In this document: positions 34,813 to 45,109 of the stretch, one piece after another
How positions within the stretch are numbered: the first letter of the stretch is position 1
How the letters are laid out: each line of letters begins with the position of its first letter
Assembly (NCBI GenBank): GCA_029204225.1
Contig: CM055106.1
Coordinates: 44,181,003 to 44,245,002 of the forward strand
DNA: 64,000 nt
Direction: 5' to 3'
From: Diphasiastrum complanatum
Taxonomy: Eukaryota > Streptophyta > Lycopodiopsida > Lycopodiales > Lycopodiaceae
Position numbers and translations under genes: made by a program
The notes under the pieces: model-generated
The model's database searches: none
Told to the model about the DNA's origin: nothing
The model's input: only the letters and a program-made list of their open reading frames with translations

Positions 34813-35465
34813 TGTGAGAGATTTCAACTAGTTTAGTCTAGTTTAGTCACATTTTGGTAAATTGTCAATAAGAGGCCAAAACTCATTTTAGACTTAGAGA
34901 TAAACTTTTTGAGGTTATATTAGTTTAAAATACATTCAATAAACACTTTTGGAAAGTGTGGGAAAGTTGGTAGTCGAGTTTGAGAGAGATTCAAATTTGA
35001 TCTTTGGGTACATTGAATCTAGACCCAAAAATAGTAGGGTTTACATTTTGGAGGGAAGCCAAGTGGCCAAATGGGGTTTGGAAACTCTATAAAAGGATGT
35101 AACTCATGGAGAGACACATCTTCTCTCTTCTATCTCTCATTTCATCATTATACATGGTTCTCTTTGGGTTCTACTACTCATTGGTGCACTATCTTGGTGT
35201 TATCTTGCAATCTTGTGTGTAGAATGATCATTTATTGCTATTTTCGGTTCCACACGTGTGAAATACAGTAGGGTACTGTAATTGTATGGACAGCAAATAT
35301 ATTTTATGTTTTGGTTCATGTTTGATTAATATCTCTTAGGGTTTGCATCTCATTTTGTATGTAGATGCTGATTTTTCTACATTGGCAGGATTGTTGGTTT
35401 GCTCCTTATTGTAACCAAAGATTTGGGACATGGATTGGATCTTGAATGATCTGAAATCCTTCACA
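34813..35465 (+). mobile_element. Solo LTR of family A with TGACA target duplication
   Basis: This 653-bp unit from TGTGAGAGATTTC to AATCCTTCACA is nearly identical to the LTRs at 48303 and 54170. TGACA stands on both sides (34808-34812 and 35466-35470). No PBS or internal region follows, so it is what remains after recombination between the two LTRs of a full element. It has a TATA box (CTATAAAAGG) at about 35087 and a CACACGTGTG palindrome at 35251-35260. Confidence 0.93.
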
Positions 35466-35639
35466 TGACATAATGGAGAGTTACACGAGATACCACAAGG
35501 AATCGTCGCCAACCGCCCAAGTCTAGAGCCTGTAGTCAACATGCGAAATGACGAAGTGTAGCTTACGAAGAAGATTGACCGTAGTCAACGGTTGTAGTTA
35601 ACATATGGTTGCAACTGCACTACAATATCATGCTCCTAT

Positions 35640-37061
35640 ATCATGCACCTATGGTCACATACGAAGGAGATAATACTGATATTTTCTCATCGGTAGTCAA
35701 ACATACATCAATTTGCTTGTTATTCGCGTATGCAGTGGCTCATGATATGAAAATTCATACTGTGGATGAGAAGACTGCTTTCTTGCACACAAATTTGGAA
35801 GAAGACTTATTCATGGACCAACCACTTGGTTTTGTAAGCCAAGAATATCTAAAATATGGATGTCACATGAATAAAAGCATTTATGGTCTGAAATAAGCAG
35901 TAAGAGAAGGACGAAGCACTACGTTCCTTAGGCTTCAAGCTTCTATTTGCTGAATTAAATGTCTATATCAAGCATGTCCAAAATGAAATAATCATTCTAG
36001 TTGTCTATGTTGATGACATGCTTATCTTCTCAAGAAGAGAGAAGTTAATTTCAGATGTCAAAAGAGACGTTTCTGAAATATTTGAGATCACTGACCTAGG
36101 AGAAGCAAAAACCTATCTAGGATTGCAGATTCAAAGAGACTTTGAAGGTGGTAAGTTGTATCTTCATCAACAAAAGTACACTCAAAAGATCATTGAATAT
36201 TTCAACATGCTCGAATGCAAAGGTGTGCATACTCCCATGATACCTAGAACAATACTAAGCAAGGCAGATTGTCTGCAGACTCTCGAGGAAGAGAAGCAAA
36301 TGGGCCAAACACCCTATCGTAGGCTAATTGGATCATTATTATATCTTGCAGACAACACCAGACCTGATATAGCATTTCCAGTATACAGGCTGAGCCAATT
36401 TAATCAAAACTCAGGATCGTTGCATTGGAAGTTGGCGAAAAGAATACTACAATATCTCCAGGAAATGAAAGACTATGGACTGTGTTATTCGAAGGAAGCT
36501 GGATTTCGGATTGAATCTTACAGTGACGCAAGCTGGACATCCATAAAGGATGATAGCAAAAGTATTTCAAAAAATTGTACTCTAGTATCTGGTGCAGCCA
36601 TACTCTAGATAAGCAAGAAGCAAACAGTAGTAGCTCAATCTTTTTGTAAAGCAGAATATATATCAGCATCCAAGATGGCCAACGAGCTAATTTGGATCAA
36701 ATTGATGTTGGAAGGATTTAATGAATTTATTTCTGAACCTTATGTCTTGTTAATGGATAACACTTCAATAATCTATCTTACGAAAGATCCTATATTTTAC
36801 TCAAAAACGAAGCATATAGCTATCAAGTATCATGTGATTCGGTACTTAGTCGAGAAGAAGATACTGAAGACAGTCTTCATACCCACAGAGGAAATGACAG
36901 CTGATATCTTTATGAAGCCACTCAGTAAGGCTTTATTCGAGAAACAGCGAAGAAGATTGGGTTTAATCCAACTGCCCACTTTGAGAGAGAGCTGTAGAAC
37001 ATCTGATCAGACAGATCTTGATTCTACTAACAAAGGGCACAGTTTACTTGACAAAGGATGA
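35640..37061 (+). pseudogene. Copia RT and RNase H (element G)
   Basis: RT begins near 35650 in the frame to 35896 (MKIHTVDEKTAFLHTNLEEDLFMDQP, then NKSIYGLK and a stop). After a broken stretch it has LVVYVDDMLI across a shift at about 36018. The frame 36018-36608 has FEITDLGEAKTYLGLQI, RRLIGSLLYLADNTRPDIAF, LAKRILQYLQ and ESYSDASW. A stop at 36608 precedes the last frame, with FCKAEYISASK, LTKDPIFYSKTKHIAIKYHVIR and MTADIFMKPLS. Most catalytic positions are kept but three breaks inactivate it. Integrase and gag are missing upstream. The stop lies inside the LTR, as is common. Confidence 0.9.
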
Positions 37062-37665
37062 GAAATGAATACAAACTCGAAACATTTCTATTCGTGATCA
37101 ACCTCAAAGGATTCGTGAAAGATTCACAAAACAGTTTTTTGAAGATGCTCGTGGTTTCTTGTTGAAGCTCAAAAGATTCGCGAACAAAATCTTGTTGCAA
37201 AATATTATGTTTCTTGTTCAAGCTCAAAGATTGTCATCTGTCACGAACAATTCGCAAAACACAAAACTATGACGAAGAGACAGACTGTCACAAAATATTC
37301 AAGAACAAAAATTATTCGACCTTGGACATAGAACGTCTATTTGAATATCAACCCTTATAAATATTTAGATCTACCGTTACAAAATTAAAAGGCCAAAAGG
37401 CTTGTCCTGTAGCAATATAAATACATGTGCACTACTCGTTGTAAAAAAAACTAACTCACACTGAAGAGACTCTCGGACTCATTTAATCAGAGACACAATC
37501 AAGAGATAAGACAACAAGAAATGTATACTGATTCAGATTCAAAATTATAAATTTATTTTTAATCAATGGTTTCTGTTTGTCTAAAATTGTCTTAAGTTGT
37601 CTCTTAATTCCGCATATTATTTTCGCGCGCTAATTTAATCAAGGTAAATACTATTCTATTAGTAC
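36993..37665 (+). mobile_element. 3' LTR of element G
   Basis: A purine tract (TTGAGAGAGAGC) is followed by TGTAGAACATCTGATCAG at 36993. A TATA-like ATATAAATA lies near 37412. The right end is placed at the ACA of 37663-37665 by eye and is uncertain. Confidence 0.55.
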
Positions 37666-37735
37666 ATAGATAAAAAACAAACTTGATTGAAGACACTGAT
37701 ATTAGTTAGATTTATTTAAACTTTCATCGGGTTCT

Positions 37736-39059
37736 CTATGGAAGAATTATTACTATTTTTTCTACACCGCCCTGACGCTGAGTTTGAGCTGCATAGGCCG
37801 CAATATATTCATTTATGGCAGGATCCATATATGGTTCATCCATCCCATACCATTGTTGTTGCTCAGGTTGAGGTGGTAATAGCATCTCTGATTCTGTTGC
37901 TATCAAGTTTACATGGGCCACTTGTTGATTAGTTGGCCCTGGTGGTGCAGGTAAGGCCGTGCGCTGTTGATTATTCGGCGCGCCATATCTCGTTGCCGTA
38001 TTTGGTGCCCCTTGATGATACAGATAAGAAGTTTGATAAGGAATTTTCTTCTGTCGGAAAATCTGGGAGTTAAATGGGCAAAAGGACATCTCGTGCGATG
38101 TTGCATTGCACAGAGGGCAAAATCTTTGTGCCAATCTCAGATTTTGCTTTAGGACTGGACACTCATTCACTGTACGGTTTTGTGTGCATACTAAACACCA
38201 TACATTTTCGTGAAGGGGATATTGTAGCTAGTTCTGTTTCGGTAGATTGGACATTGTTGCTACAGCTCCTTGTAAGGCTTTTCGTTTTTGATCGAACTCC
38301 GTCTGCTATTTGTGTAGTTTTGTCATTTGTTCCAACAACAGTTTTGTGGATAGAGTGAAAGCATTTGATGATGATGATGATGCTATCGAGGGAGTAGGAG
38401 TATGGGTGGTTGGATATTCGTCGTCTGATCTCTCATCTTCTTCCCTAATGACATCCTCCATAGCTTCTTGCAAAGTAGCGTACTACTCCCGTCATTTCAG
38501 TTCTCTTCTGATACTACGTGGTAATCCCCCAAGGAACCACATGATCACCGCATGATCCGGAGATAGGGCTGCACTACATTCGGATCGTAGATGTTTGATC
38601 CGCTCAATATAGTCCCTGACTCTTTCTCTTTTTCCCATCTTGACCTTGATGAGCAGGAGAAACGGGTCTTCTAGGAACTTCCTTGGTTTAAAGCGTGTGA
38701 TGAGAGCCACTTTGACTTCTTCCCAGGTGGATTTTTCTTCCTTTGACAAGCTAAAAAACCAATCTTGAGCCATAGCTACTAGTGACATAGGGAACATCAT
38801 GAACTTCTCTGCAGGTGTCCGATCATCATAGACTTCACAAGCTTGCTCGTAGAGCTAGAGGAAGCAGATGAGATCTGATGATACATCGTATTTTGATATC
38901 TCCATCAGAGGTGCCCTTCGGACTGCTTTCAAGGGAGCGATAGGTACGGATTGATCCATTGGATCCATTGGCACTGGTTCCAGTTTTGTCTCTTGTTGCA
39001 CAGCTCCTATTCTGGGAAAGTGTGGTGCCTAATTCGTTGTCCTTCTTGCTATTGATCAT
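37736..39059 (-). pseudogene. Ty3/Gypsy gag, reverse strand
   Basis: The frame 38800-38492 is a Retrotrans_gag-type capsid segment with MAQDWFFSLSKEEKSTWEEV, KVALITRFKPRKF, RVRDYIERIKHLR and WFLGGLPRSIRREL. The frame 38170-37736 carries a knuckle-like CPLCNATSHEMSFC and a Pro/Gln-rich tail (PAPPGPTNQQ, QPEQQQWYGMDEPY). An N-terminal piece lies at 39059-38835. The capsid and knuckle are separated by broken sequence at 38171-38491. The protein would form the element particle. No protease, RT or integrase follows on the left, where element G ends. Confidence 0.8.
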
Positions 39060-39835
39060 CTAGATCTCAGATTCATCCGATGGTAAAGTCCAAGGTAGTT
39101 GGATCTTGCTGGTACAGTGGGATGCAATCTGGATCTTATAGATATGATCACTCTGATAGGCGATGTTGAGGATTTAGGTCTCTTACGATGATTTTTCCTT
39201 TATAACTTTTTACTCCTGCACTGATTGTCTTGAGATTTTGATAGTAGCTGGATCTGATGCAGATCATTCCACTGATCTAGTCTACAAGGGTTACTAGTAT
39301 GAGGTTGGTTGTGCGAGGGTTCTTTAATTGTTTTGCAGTAAAAAAACTTTGATATCTCTCTGATTACTAGGATCTAAGTCTCGCAAAAATCACAAGAGCT
39401 GAATTTGACTCTTAAAATCTCTACAAGGGTTAACTCTCGCAATAAGTGAAAAACTCACTATTTGCGAGGGTCCAGAACCACTATTTTGGCTTGATCTTTA
39501 CCAATAATCAGATCTAACTCTCGTAGACTTCATCACTGATGGAAAATAAAATTCTAGATCAATTGGAGTGGTCTGAGAGAGTTACTTTTGTAAGGATTGT
39601 ATGGATCTTCAAATTTTAGAGATTTTTCAGCACTTAAATCCAATTTTCTGCTACTGGAATCAGACTAACTCTCGCAGACTCTCGCGACACTGGTGCAGCT
39701 CAATGCAATATTGGTTCATTCGAAACTTCTTAAAGACTCCTTCTACATTAAAGTCATTGTTAACATCTTCAAAGTGAACTTGAGGAGTATTCTCATTACC
39801 ATTGATCTATAGTTTTATCGGGAAAAGAAGGGACA
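39060..39835 (-). other. Leader side of the Gypsy gag, no gene
   Basis: No frame is credible. The text contains recurrent CTCTCGCA words (39380, 39435, 39512, 39672), perhaps a degenerate local repeat. Position makes it the 5' leader of the reverse Gypsy gag. No PBS was found. Confidence 0.4.
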
Positions 39836-40030
39836 TGAGAAGTCTAAATAGTACCAATTTGGTAGATTTTAAAATAAAAATAAGACACTAAGTATAAAAG
39901 ACCTGATTTGATAGTCAATGGGATCAGAATTGGTTCACGACAAGTTTTTGTAGTATGAATCTTTCATATTAAAGAATTTTACCAACACAAAAATAGTACC
40001 AAAACAGTACAAGATAGTACCAATTGAGTG
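39836..40030. repeat. Fragment of the GTACC-rich repeat
   Basis: This part matches the 31780-31960 segment of the tandem array, including AGTCTAAATAGTACC, TTGGTAGATTT and AGAATTTTACCA. It directly adjoins the outer end of the element F LTR, just as the main array adjoins the LTR of element E. Confidence 0.7.
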
Positions 40031-40033
40031 GCA

Positions 40034-40301
40034 CTGGTGTAGCTTCAAACAGGAACACAGGTCATGCTACACAGTAACACAGACATAAAACACTCTCCAC
40101 AGCAAGCTCACATAGCAATATTTCTCAAAATGAAATTACACTATACATATAGTTCTTCACTCAGGCAACCCATGCATGACCCAGGTTGCCGTTGATGGGA
40201 TGTGTGTCCCGTCGACTCGCCTCGTGGCAAGGCCAACTTGTCCTTATCGACTGATAGGACCAACAGTATAGTAACACAGTGATTCTACTTTAATTTTAAC
40301 T
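40034..40301 (-). repeat. 3' LTR of reverse Copia element F
   Basis: It is similar over its length to 31068-31346. On the minus strand it starts AGTTAAAATTAAAG after a purine tract (plus CTCTCCCTTTA, 40302-40312). The far end lacks the ACTTAGAATTTTC stretch present in element E. Confidence 0.7.
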
Positions 40302-40432
40302 CTCTCCCTTTAAGAGTCTACTTTTTATACAGTCATATATATAGCTTTAAAGTCAACAAACTTTAAGTACAGAAAGCTTTGATCTAAATTTATCAAACTT
40401 TTCTCTAACAAGTGGCTGAGTGAAAATATCAG

Positions 40433-41784
40433 CTAGTTGTTCTTCTGTGCTACAATGAAAACATGAATTTCACGACTCAGCATCCTCTCACCTATAAAGT
40501 AATACTGAATCTCAATGTGTTTGTTTCTCACATGGAACACTAGACTCTTTGCTAGATGAATGCCACTATGACTGTCACTATGTATAGTTGTGAGATTTTT
40601 CTGTTTCATGCCAACTTCTTCCAGTATTTGTCTCAACCATATAGCTTCCTGTGCTGCACTACACATTGTCTTATACTCTACTTCTGTGGTGGATAGAGCA
40701 ATCATACTTGGCTTCTTACTAGACCAGAAAAAGCAATTGCCACAAAGCTGGAATACATACCCTGTGGTGGATCTATGATCATCATAGTCACCTCCCCAAT
40801 CCGCATCCACATAGCCACATAACTCAAGTAAACCCTCATGCTTCCTGTAAATCAAGCCATAATCAGAAGTGCCTTTGATATAACACAAAATGCGCTTAGC
40901 TGCCTTCCAATGCATTTTCGTAGGTGCTACCATAAAGTGACTTACAATACCTCCCTACTAACTGCCTATACAGCGCAGCATCAAATGGTTGTGACTCATC
41001 AAGCTTAGAAAGCTTTTTACTTGGTTCAATAGGAGTGTTCACTGGCTTGCAATCCTGCAATCTGAACCTGTGCAGCAACTCTCTGACATACTTCACCTGT
41101 GTAAAACCCACTTCGTGTCCTTTTTGCCACACCTCTACTCCAAGGCAATAATGCATTAGGCTGATATCTGTCATCTCGAATTGTTCCATGAGGTCTTTCT
41201 TGATCATGTCTATTATTTCTTGATTATTTCCCGTAATAATCAAGTCATCAACATAAAGTGCAATCAAAGCAACCATACCATCAAAGCATAAGACATAAAG
41301 ATTTGGATCGAGTGTGTTCTCACCATTCCCTTTGAATGAAAGTAGGCATCAATCCTACTATACCACGCATGTGGTGCCTGTTTAAGACCATAAAGTGCTT
41401 TCTTCAAGCAACATACTTTATTCTCCTGTCCTTTCACTATAAGCCTTCAGATTGATCCATGAACACCTCTTCTTATAACTCACCATTTAGAAAAGCAGAT
41501 TTCACATCCATCTGATGCAAAGGTCAACTAAAATGTGAAGCTAAAGCAATAAGTACACATAGAGTATTCCACTTACATACTGACGCAAAGGTCTCCTCAT
41601 AGTCAATCCCTTTACTTTGTGCATACCCTTTGATCACCAATCTAGCTTTGTGCTTTGCTATACTTCCATCTGTATGGTACTTAGTCCTGTATACCCAATT
41701 ACAACCAATGGCTTTCTTGCCAACTGGTGGTTCTACTAAGTCCCATGTGTTATGCTTAGCAATTGACTCCATCTCCTCTCCCAT
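40433..41784 (-). pseudogene. Copia RT and RNase H (element F)
   Basis: RT starts in the frame 41784-41524 with MGEEMESIAKHNTWDLVEPP, GCNWVYRTKY and KARLVIKGYAQSKGIDYEETFA. After a break at 41280-41520 the frame 41276-40896 reads [34 protein letters not shown] and FRLQDCKPVNTPIEPS. RNase H in 40933-40433 has AAKRILCYIKGTSDYGLIY, LCGYVDADWGGD, TEVEYKTM, AIWLRQIL, SDSHSGIHLAKS and NKHIEIQYYF. The YVDD box and RNase H acidic residues are kept. Two frame breaks separate the pieces. Confidence 0.92.
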
Positions 41785-43118
41785 GGCCTTGACCCAAATG
41801 TCATCATCCTTAACATAAGTCGAAGGTTCTTTGCTTTGAATAATGCTAGATAAGAGAGCATAATTTGCTTCATACCTTTCAGGTTGTGTCTTCTCGCTTG
41901 TTGATTTTGTAGCTCTCCCTGGTTAGATGATCTTGGAAAGTCATCCATGTCGCGGTTCTCCAACAATCTCTCAAACCACTTAGGGAGCTTCATGTCAGGT
42001 GATTGGCTTCCTGGTGAAAATGTATCCCACGGTTGTCACTTGCGTTTGTCACCTGCAACTTCAATACTTCTTGCACCAAATGGTTTGTCCCTTCCTCTCC
42101 AACCTGTGTCTTGAGGTTGACTAGTAGTATCTTGCGATGTATTCTTGTGTCCATCACTAGGAAAGTCAATAAATGGATCATCATCAGGAGGTATCCTCAC
42201 TATACCATCTTTTCCACTGGATGCGTTTGTCTTCTTAGCATCCTCATCTTCATACATTTTAGATTCATCAAAGATGACATCATGGCTGACATGTATTTTG
42301 TTTTCCACTAGATCAAAACATCTATAGCCCTTCACACGATCATCATATCCTAGGAATATACACTTGATAGCTTTCACATCAAGTTTATGTCTCACTTCCT
42401 TAGGAATGTGTACAAAGGCCTTACATCCAAAGATTCGCAAGTGATTCACCTTTGGATTTTTCTTCATGAATGCCTCCTCAGGTGTTATCTTTGGTATGGC
42501 AATGGTAGGACTTCTATTATGAAGATAGACTGCCGTACTGCATGCTTTTGACCAAAAATCTTTTGGTAGTTTCATCTCAGCTAGCATAGATCTGGTACTT
42601 TCCACAATCGTATGATTCTTGCGCTCTACACCATTGAGAGTAGGAGTATGAGCTTGCATAAGTTGTCTTTTGATCCCACATTGATCACAAAGATCATTGA
42701 AGTCGTTAGACTTGTACTCACCTCCACTATCTGATCTTAGAACTTTGATCTTCCTACTTGTCTGATTTTTGACCAATGCTTTGAAGCTCTTGAAATTGTC
42801 AAATACATCCGATTTCTTCTTCAAGAAGTAAATCCACGTCTTACATGAAATATCCTCAATAAAGGTCATGAAATAGAAGGCTTTACCTAAGGACATAGTC
42901 CTCATAGGCCCGCATAAATCTGTGTGGATCAAATCCAAGATGTTCTTTGCTCTTGCAATACCACCTTTATTGAACTTCTCTCGATGCTGCTTCCCATACA
43001 CACATGACTCACACATCGACCTCAAGTGGTCTTCTATCGTAGGCAATCCTCTCACCATTTCCAATTTTCTCATCAAACTGAGGCTTCCTAAGTTCAAGTG
43101 ACCAAGTCTCTTATCCAC
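41736..43118 (-). pseudogene. Copia integrase and linker (element F)
   Basis: The 360-codon frame 43118-42036 begins in the pre-integrase zinc site (LGHLNLGSL, CESCVYGKQHR). It has the DDE core as HTDLCGP, VLRSDSGGEY and LNGVERKNHTI. It continues with FGCKAFVHIPKEVRHKL, CIFLGYD and an acidic linker. The linker continues in 41993-41736. One residue pair is missing before VERKN compared with the usual QNGVAERKN. The domain is long and otherwise clean, so this element decayed relatively late. Confidence 0.9.
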
Positions 43119-43851
43119 AGTTTAGTTTGCGATGGAATGGACAAGACAAGTCCATGTTGCCCCTTGATTGTAGCTTTCAACCTATACAATTTAGTGTTGG
43201 GCTCCCTTATACCATCCACAATAACTTTGAACTTTTGGTTTACATCCTTCACAAAGCAACGATCATGGGCAAATTCTACTTTCAACTCTTGATCAGTAAT
43301 GACATTAACAGAAAGTAGATTTTTCTTCAAATTGGTACATAAAGTACCTCCCTGATCATCATGCTTTTGCCATCAGGTAGTTGGATTGAAACGGTGCCTA
43401 TCCCCTTGATCTTGCACACATCACCATTTGCTTGTGATATGGACATTCCATTATCCAAGACTTTCAAGCTACTGAACCAATCCTTGCTACTTATCATGTG
43501 TCTTGTGGCTCCCGAGTCAATGGACCACACTTGATCATCTTGATTAGATGACAATGCTGATATGAAGATGCTAGAGTCCTCAATCTCACCCTCACTGACA
43601 AGGTTACCTGCTTGCTTTGGTTTCCCCTTGTCTGATTCCGCCAGGAATTTCCAACATTCACTCTTCCAATGGCCCTTTTTACCGCAATGGAAGCACTTGC
43701 CCTTCTTCTTGGTCTTGCTGGAAGATCCCTCATCGTCCTGAGTCTTGGCGAATTGCTGCTTAGATTTATTCTTCTTGCCCTTGCCCTTGCCTTGTTTTTG
43801 GCATATTGCAAGTGCCTGATCATCAGTGTTTTGACGTCTAGCTTTCACCAT
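43094..43851 (-). pseudogene. Copia zinc knuckle, protease and pre-integrase (element F)
   Basis: The frame 43851-43327 carries a Lys-rich basic stretch and the knuckle CFHCGKKGHWKSEC, then the protease with an intact active site (VWSIDSGATRHM, D-S-G) and the flap-side block VSIQLPDGKSMMIREVLYVP. A shift at about 43330 leads to MKKNLLSVNVITDQELKVEF and the start of the pre-integrase domain. It joins the integrase frame at 43118. Confidence 0.9.
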
Positions 43852-44419
43852 TTCTTGTCGCTGCTCTTCCTACATCAAGATTCCTACGATCTCGGTCAAA
43901 GGTTGGCAATCTTTCTCTTGATGCTATTCCGCTCACAAACATTTGATAGGGTTCTACAATGTCGCACAATGCATTGTCCACATCATGTATGCACTCACCA
44001 ATAGAGTGCAGTTCATCCCTCATTGTCTTGATTCTAGTCATGTACATCTGAATGTGCTCTCCTTGCTACATGCGGGCACTATTCAGTTTTGACTTCAGAA
44101 ATGTGATTTTTGATGGATTTGACATCTTGAACTGCTTCTTTAGCACATCCCATGCATGTTTGGGTGTAACAGCATCACAAATGTGGGTAATGATGTGATG
44201 CTTCACTGACAAATTAATGAAGGTCAAAGCTTTTCTCACCTTCTTATCAAACACTTTGATGTCCGCTTCATTTGGCGGTCTTCTCTCATCACCTGTGACG
44301 ACATCCCATACGTCCTTCTCCATCAATATGTTTTTCATTTTTAATTTCCACACTGCATAGTTGGAAATCCCGTCCAATTTGCTACTTTCACTCAAATTGG
44401 ACTCTCTCATGTTTGTCAT
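43838..44419 (-). pseudogene. Copia gag (element F)
   Basis: The minus-strand ATG at 44419 starts MTNMRESNLSESSKLDGISNY, followed by AVWKLKMKNILMEKDVWDVV, KVRKALTFINLSVKH and HAWDVLKKQF. These are the usual blocks of the Copia gag (UBN2/DUF4219-like) N-terminus. A stop at 44066 is followed in the next frame by MYMTRIKTMRDELHSIGE (44047-43838). The 5' leader extends to about 44660. No matching 5' LTR or PBS was found there, so the element is 5' truncated. Confidence 0.88.
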
Positions 44420-44429
44420 CGCAAAACTG

Positions 44430-44688
44430 TTTGAAACTTCTACCGTAGGCTAAAAGTAGTATGCCGAGGCCAACTGTGATGTCAGAAGTCAAAAGGAATG
44501 ACTTGCACTTTTTTCCTTACCAGGCCACCCGCCGTTGTTCCACCAAATTGAAAGCCAAATCGGCGTCGCCTTTCGAAATACACTCTATCGCCAACTCCCA
44601 ACTACGTGTTTAATGGAATGGTGAAATTACTTTTGGCGCACTCCAGACACTTTCTCCGCTGCAATCACTCTAAATTGAGATACCGTAC
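44430..44688 (-). other. Leader of element F, no gene
   Basis: The sequence upstream of the gag ATG on the minus strand shows no PBS and no similarity to the LTR at 40034. It is moderately GC-rich compared with the neighbourhood. Confidence 0.35.
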
Positions 44689-45075
44689 TTGCAGGTACAG
44701 TCCGGGTGCCCTTTGTTTGGAGGTTATAGCCTTTTGTTTGGGTCAAAATGGATGAAGGAGATAAAAATAAGGATTTTTCAACTCAAGTGTTACACTATGG
44801 ACACACCAATTACATTTGGAGTGAATATGATAAATGTAGCATGGCTGTCAATGGAATCTATTGAGAACCCAGTGGATGATGATTTAGTCCCTTGGCAACA
44901 TTCTTTGACTTACGACAAGGAGATTGAGCTGACAGATGAGCAGGTCCTACAACACATGGACACAGATTGCTATGGAATCAAGAGAGTACCAGCTCAACCG
45001 CTACAAAAATCTGCTATGGCAAAAGTTTCAAAGATAGATCCACCACAGCACCTGCGAACAAGAAGAACCAGTTGA
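44689..45075 (+). CDS. Unidentified 128-codon frame
   Basis: The frame is open from 44689 to a TGA. It contains INVAWLSMESIENPVDDDLV, WQHSLTYDKEIELTDEQVL and a C-terminus ending PPQHLRTRRTS. Its codon make-up looks more protein-like than nearby shadow frames, with an acidic middle and a basic end. No known domain was recognised. It is the only forward frame in a block of reverse-strand coding relics, so it may be part of an unrelated gene or chance. Confidence 0.3.
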   Translation: MQVQSGCPLFGGYSLLFGSKWMKEIKIRIFQLKCYTMDTPITFGVNMINVAWLSMESIENPVDDDLVPWQHSLTYDKEIELTDEQVLQHMDTDCYGIKRVPAQPLQKSAMAKVSKIDPPQHLRTRRTS

Positions 45076-45109
45076 AATAACACTACAACCAGGTTATCAG
45101 ATGGAATGA

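Noticed and set aside
43669-44004. Forward frame of 111 codons with a Leu-rich start resembling a signal peptide
   Set aside because: It is antisense to the Copia zinc-knuckle and gag frames of element F. The Leu run is the complement of Lys/Gly codons.
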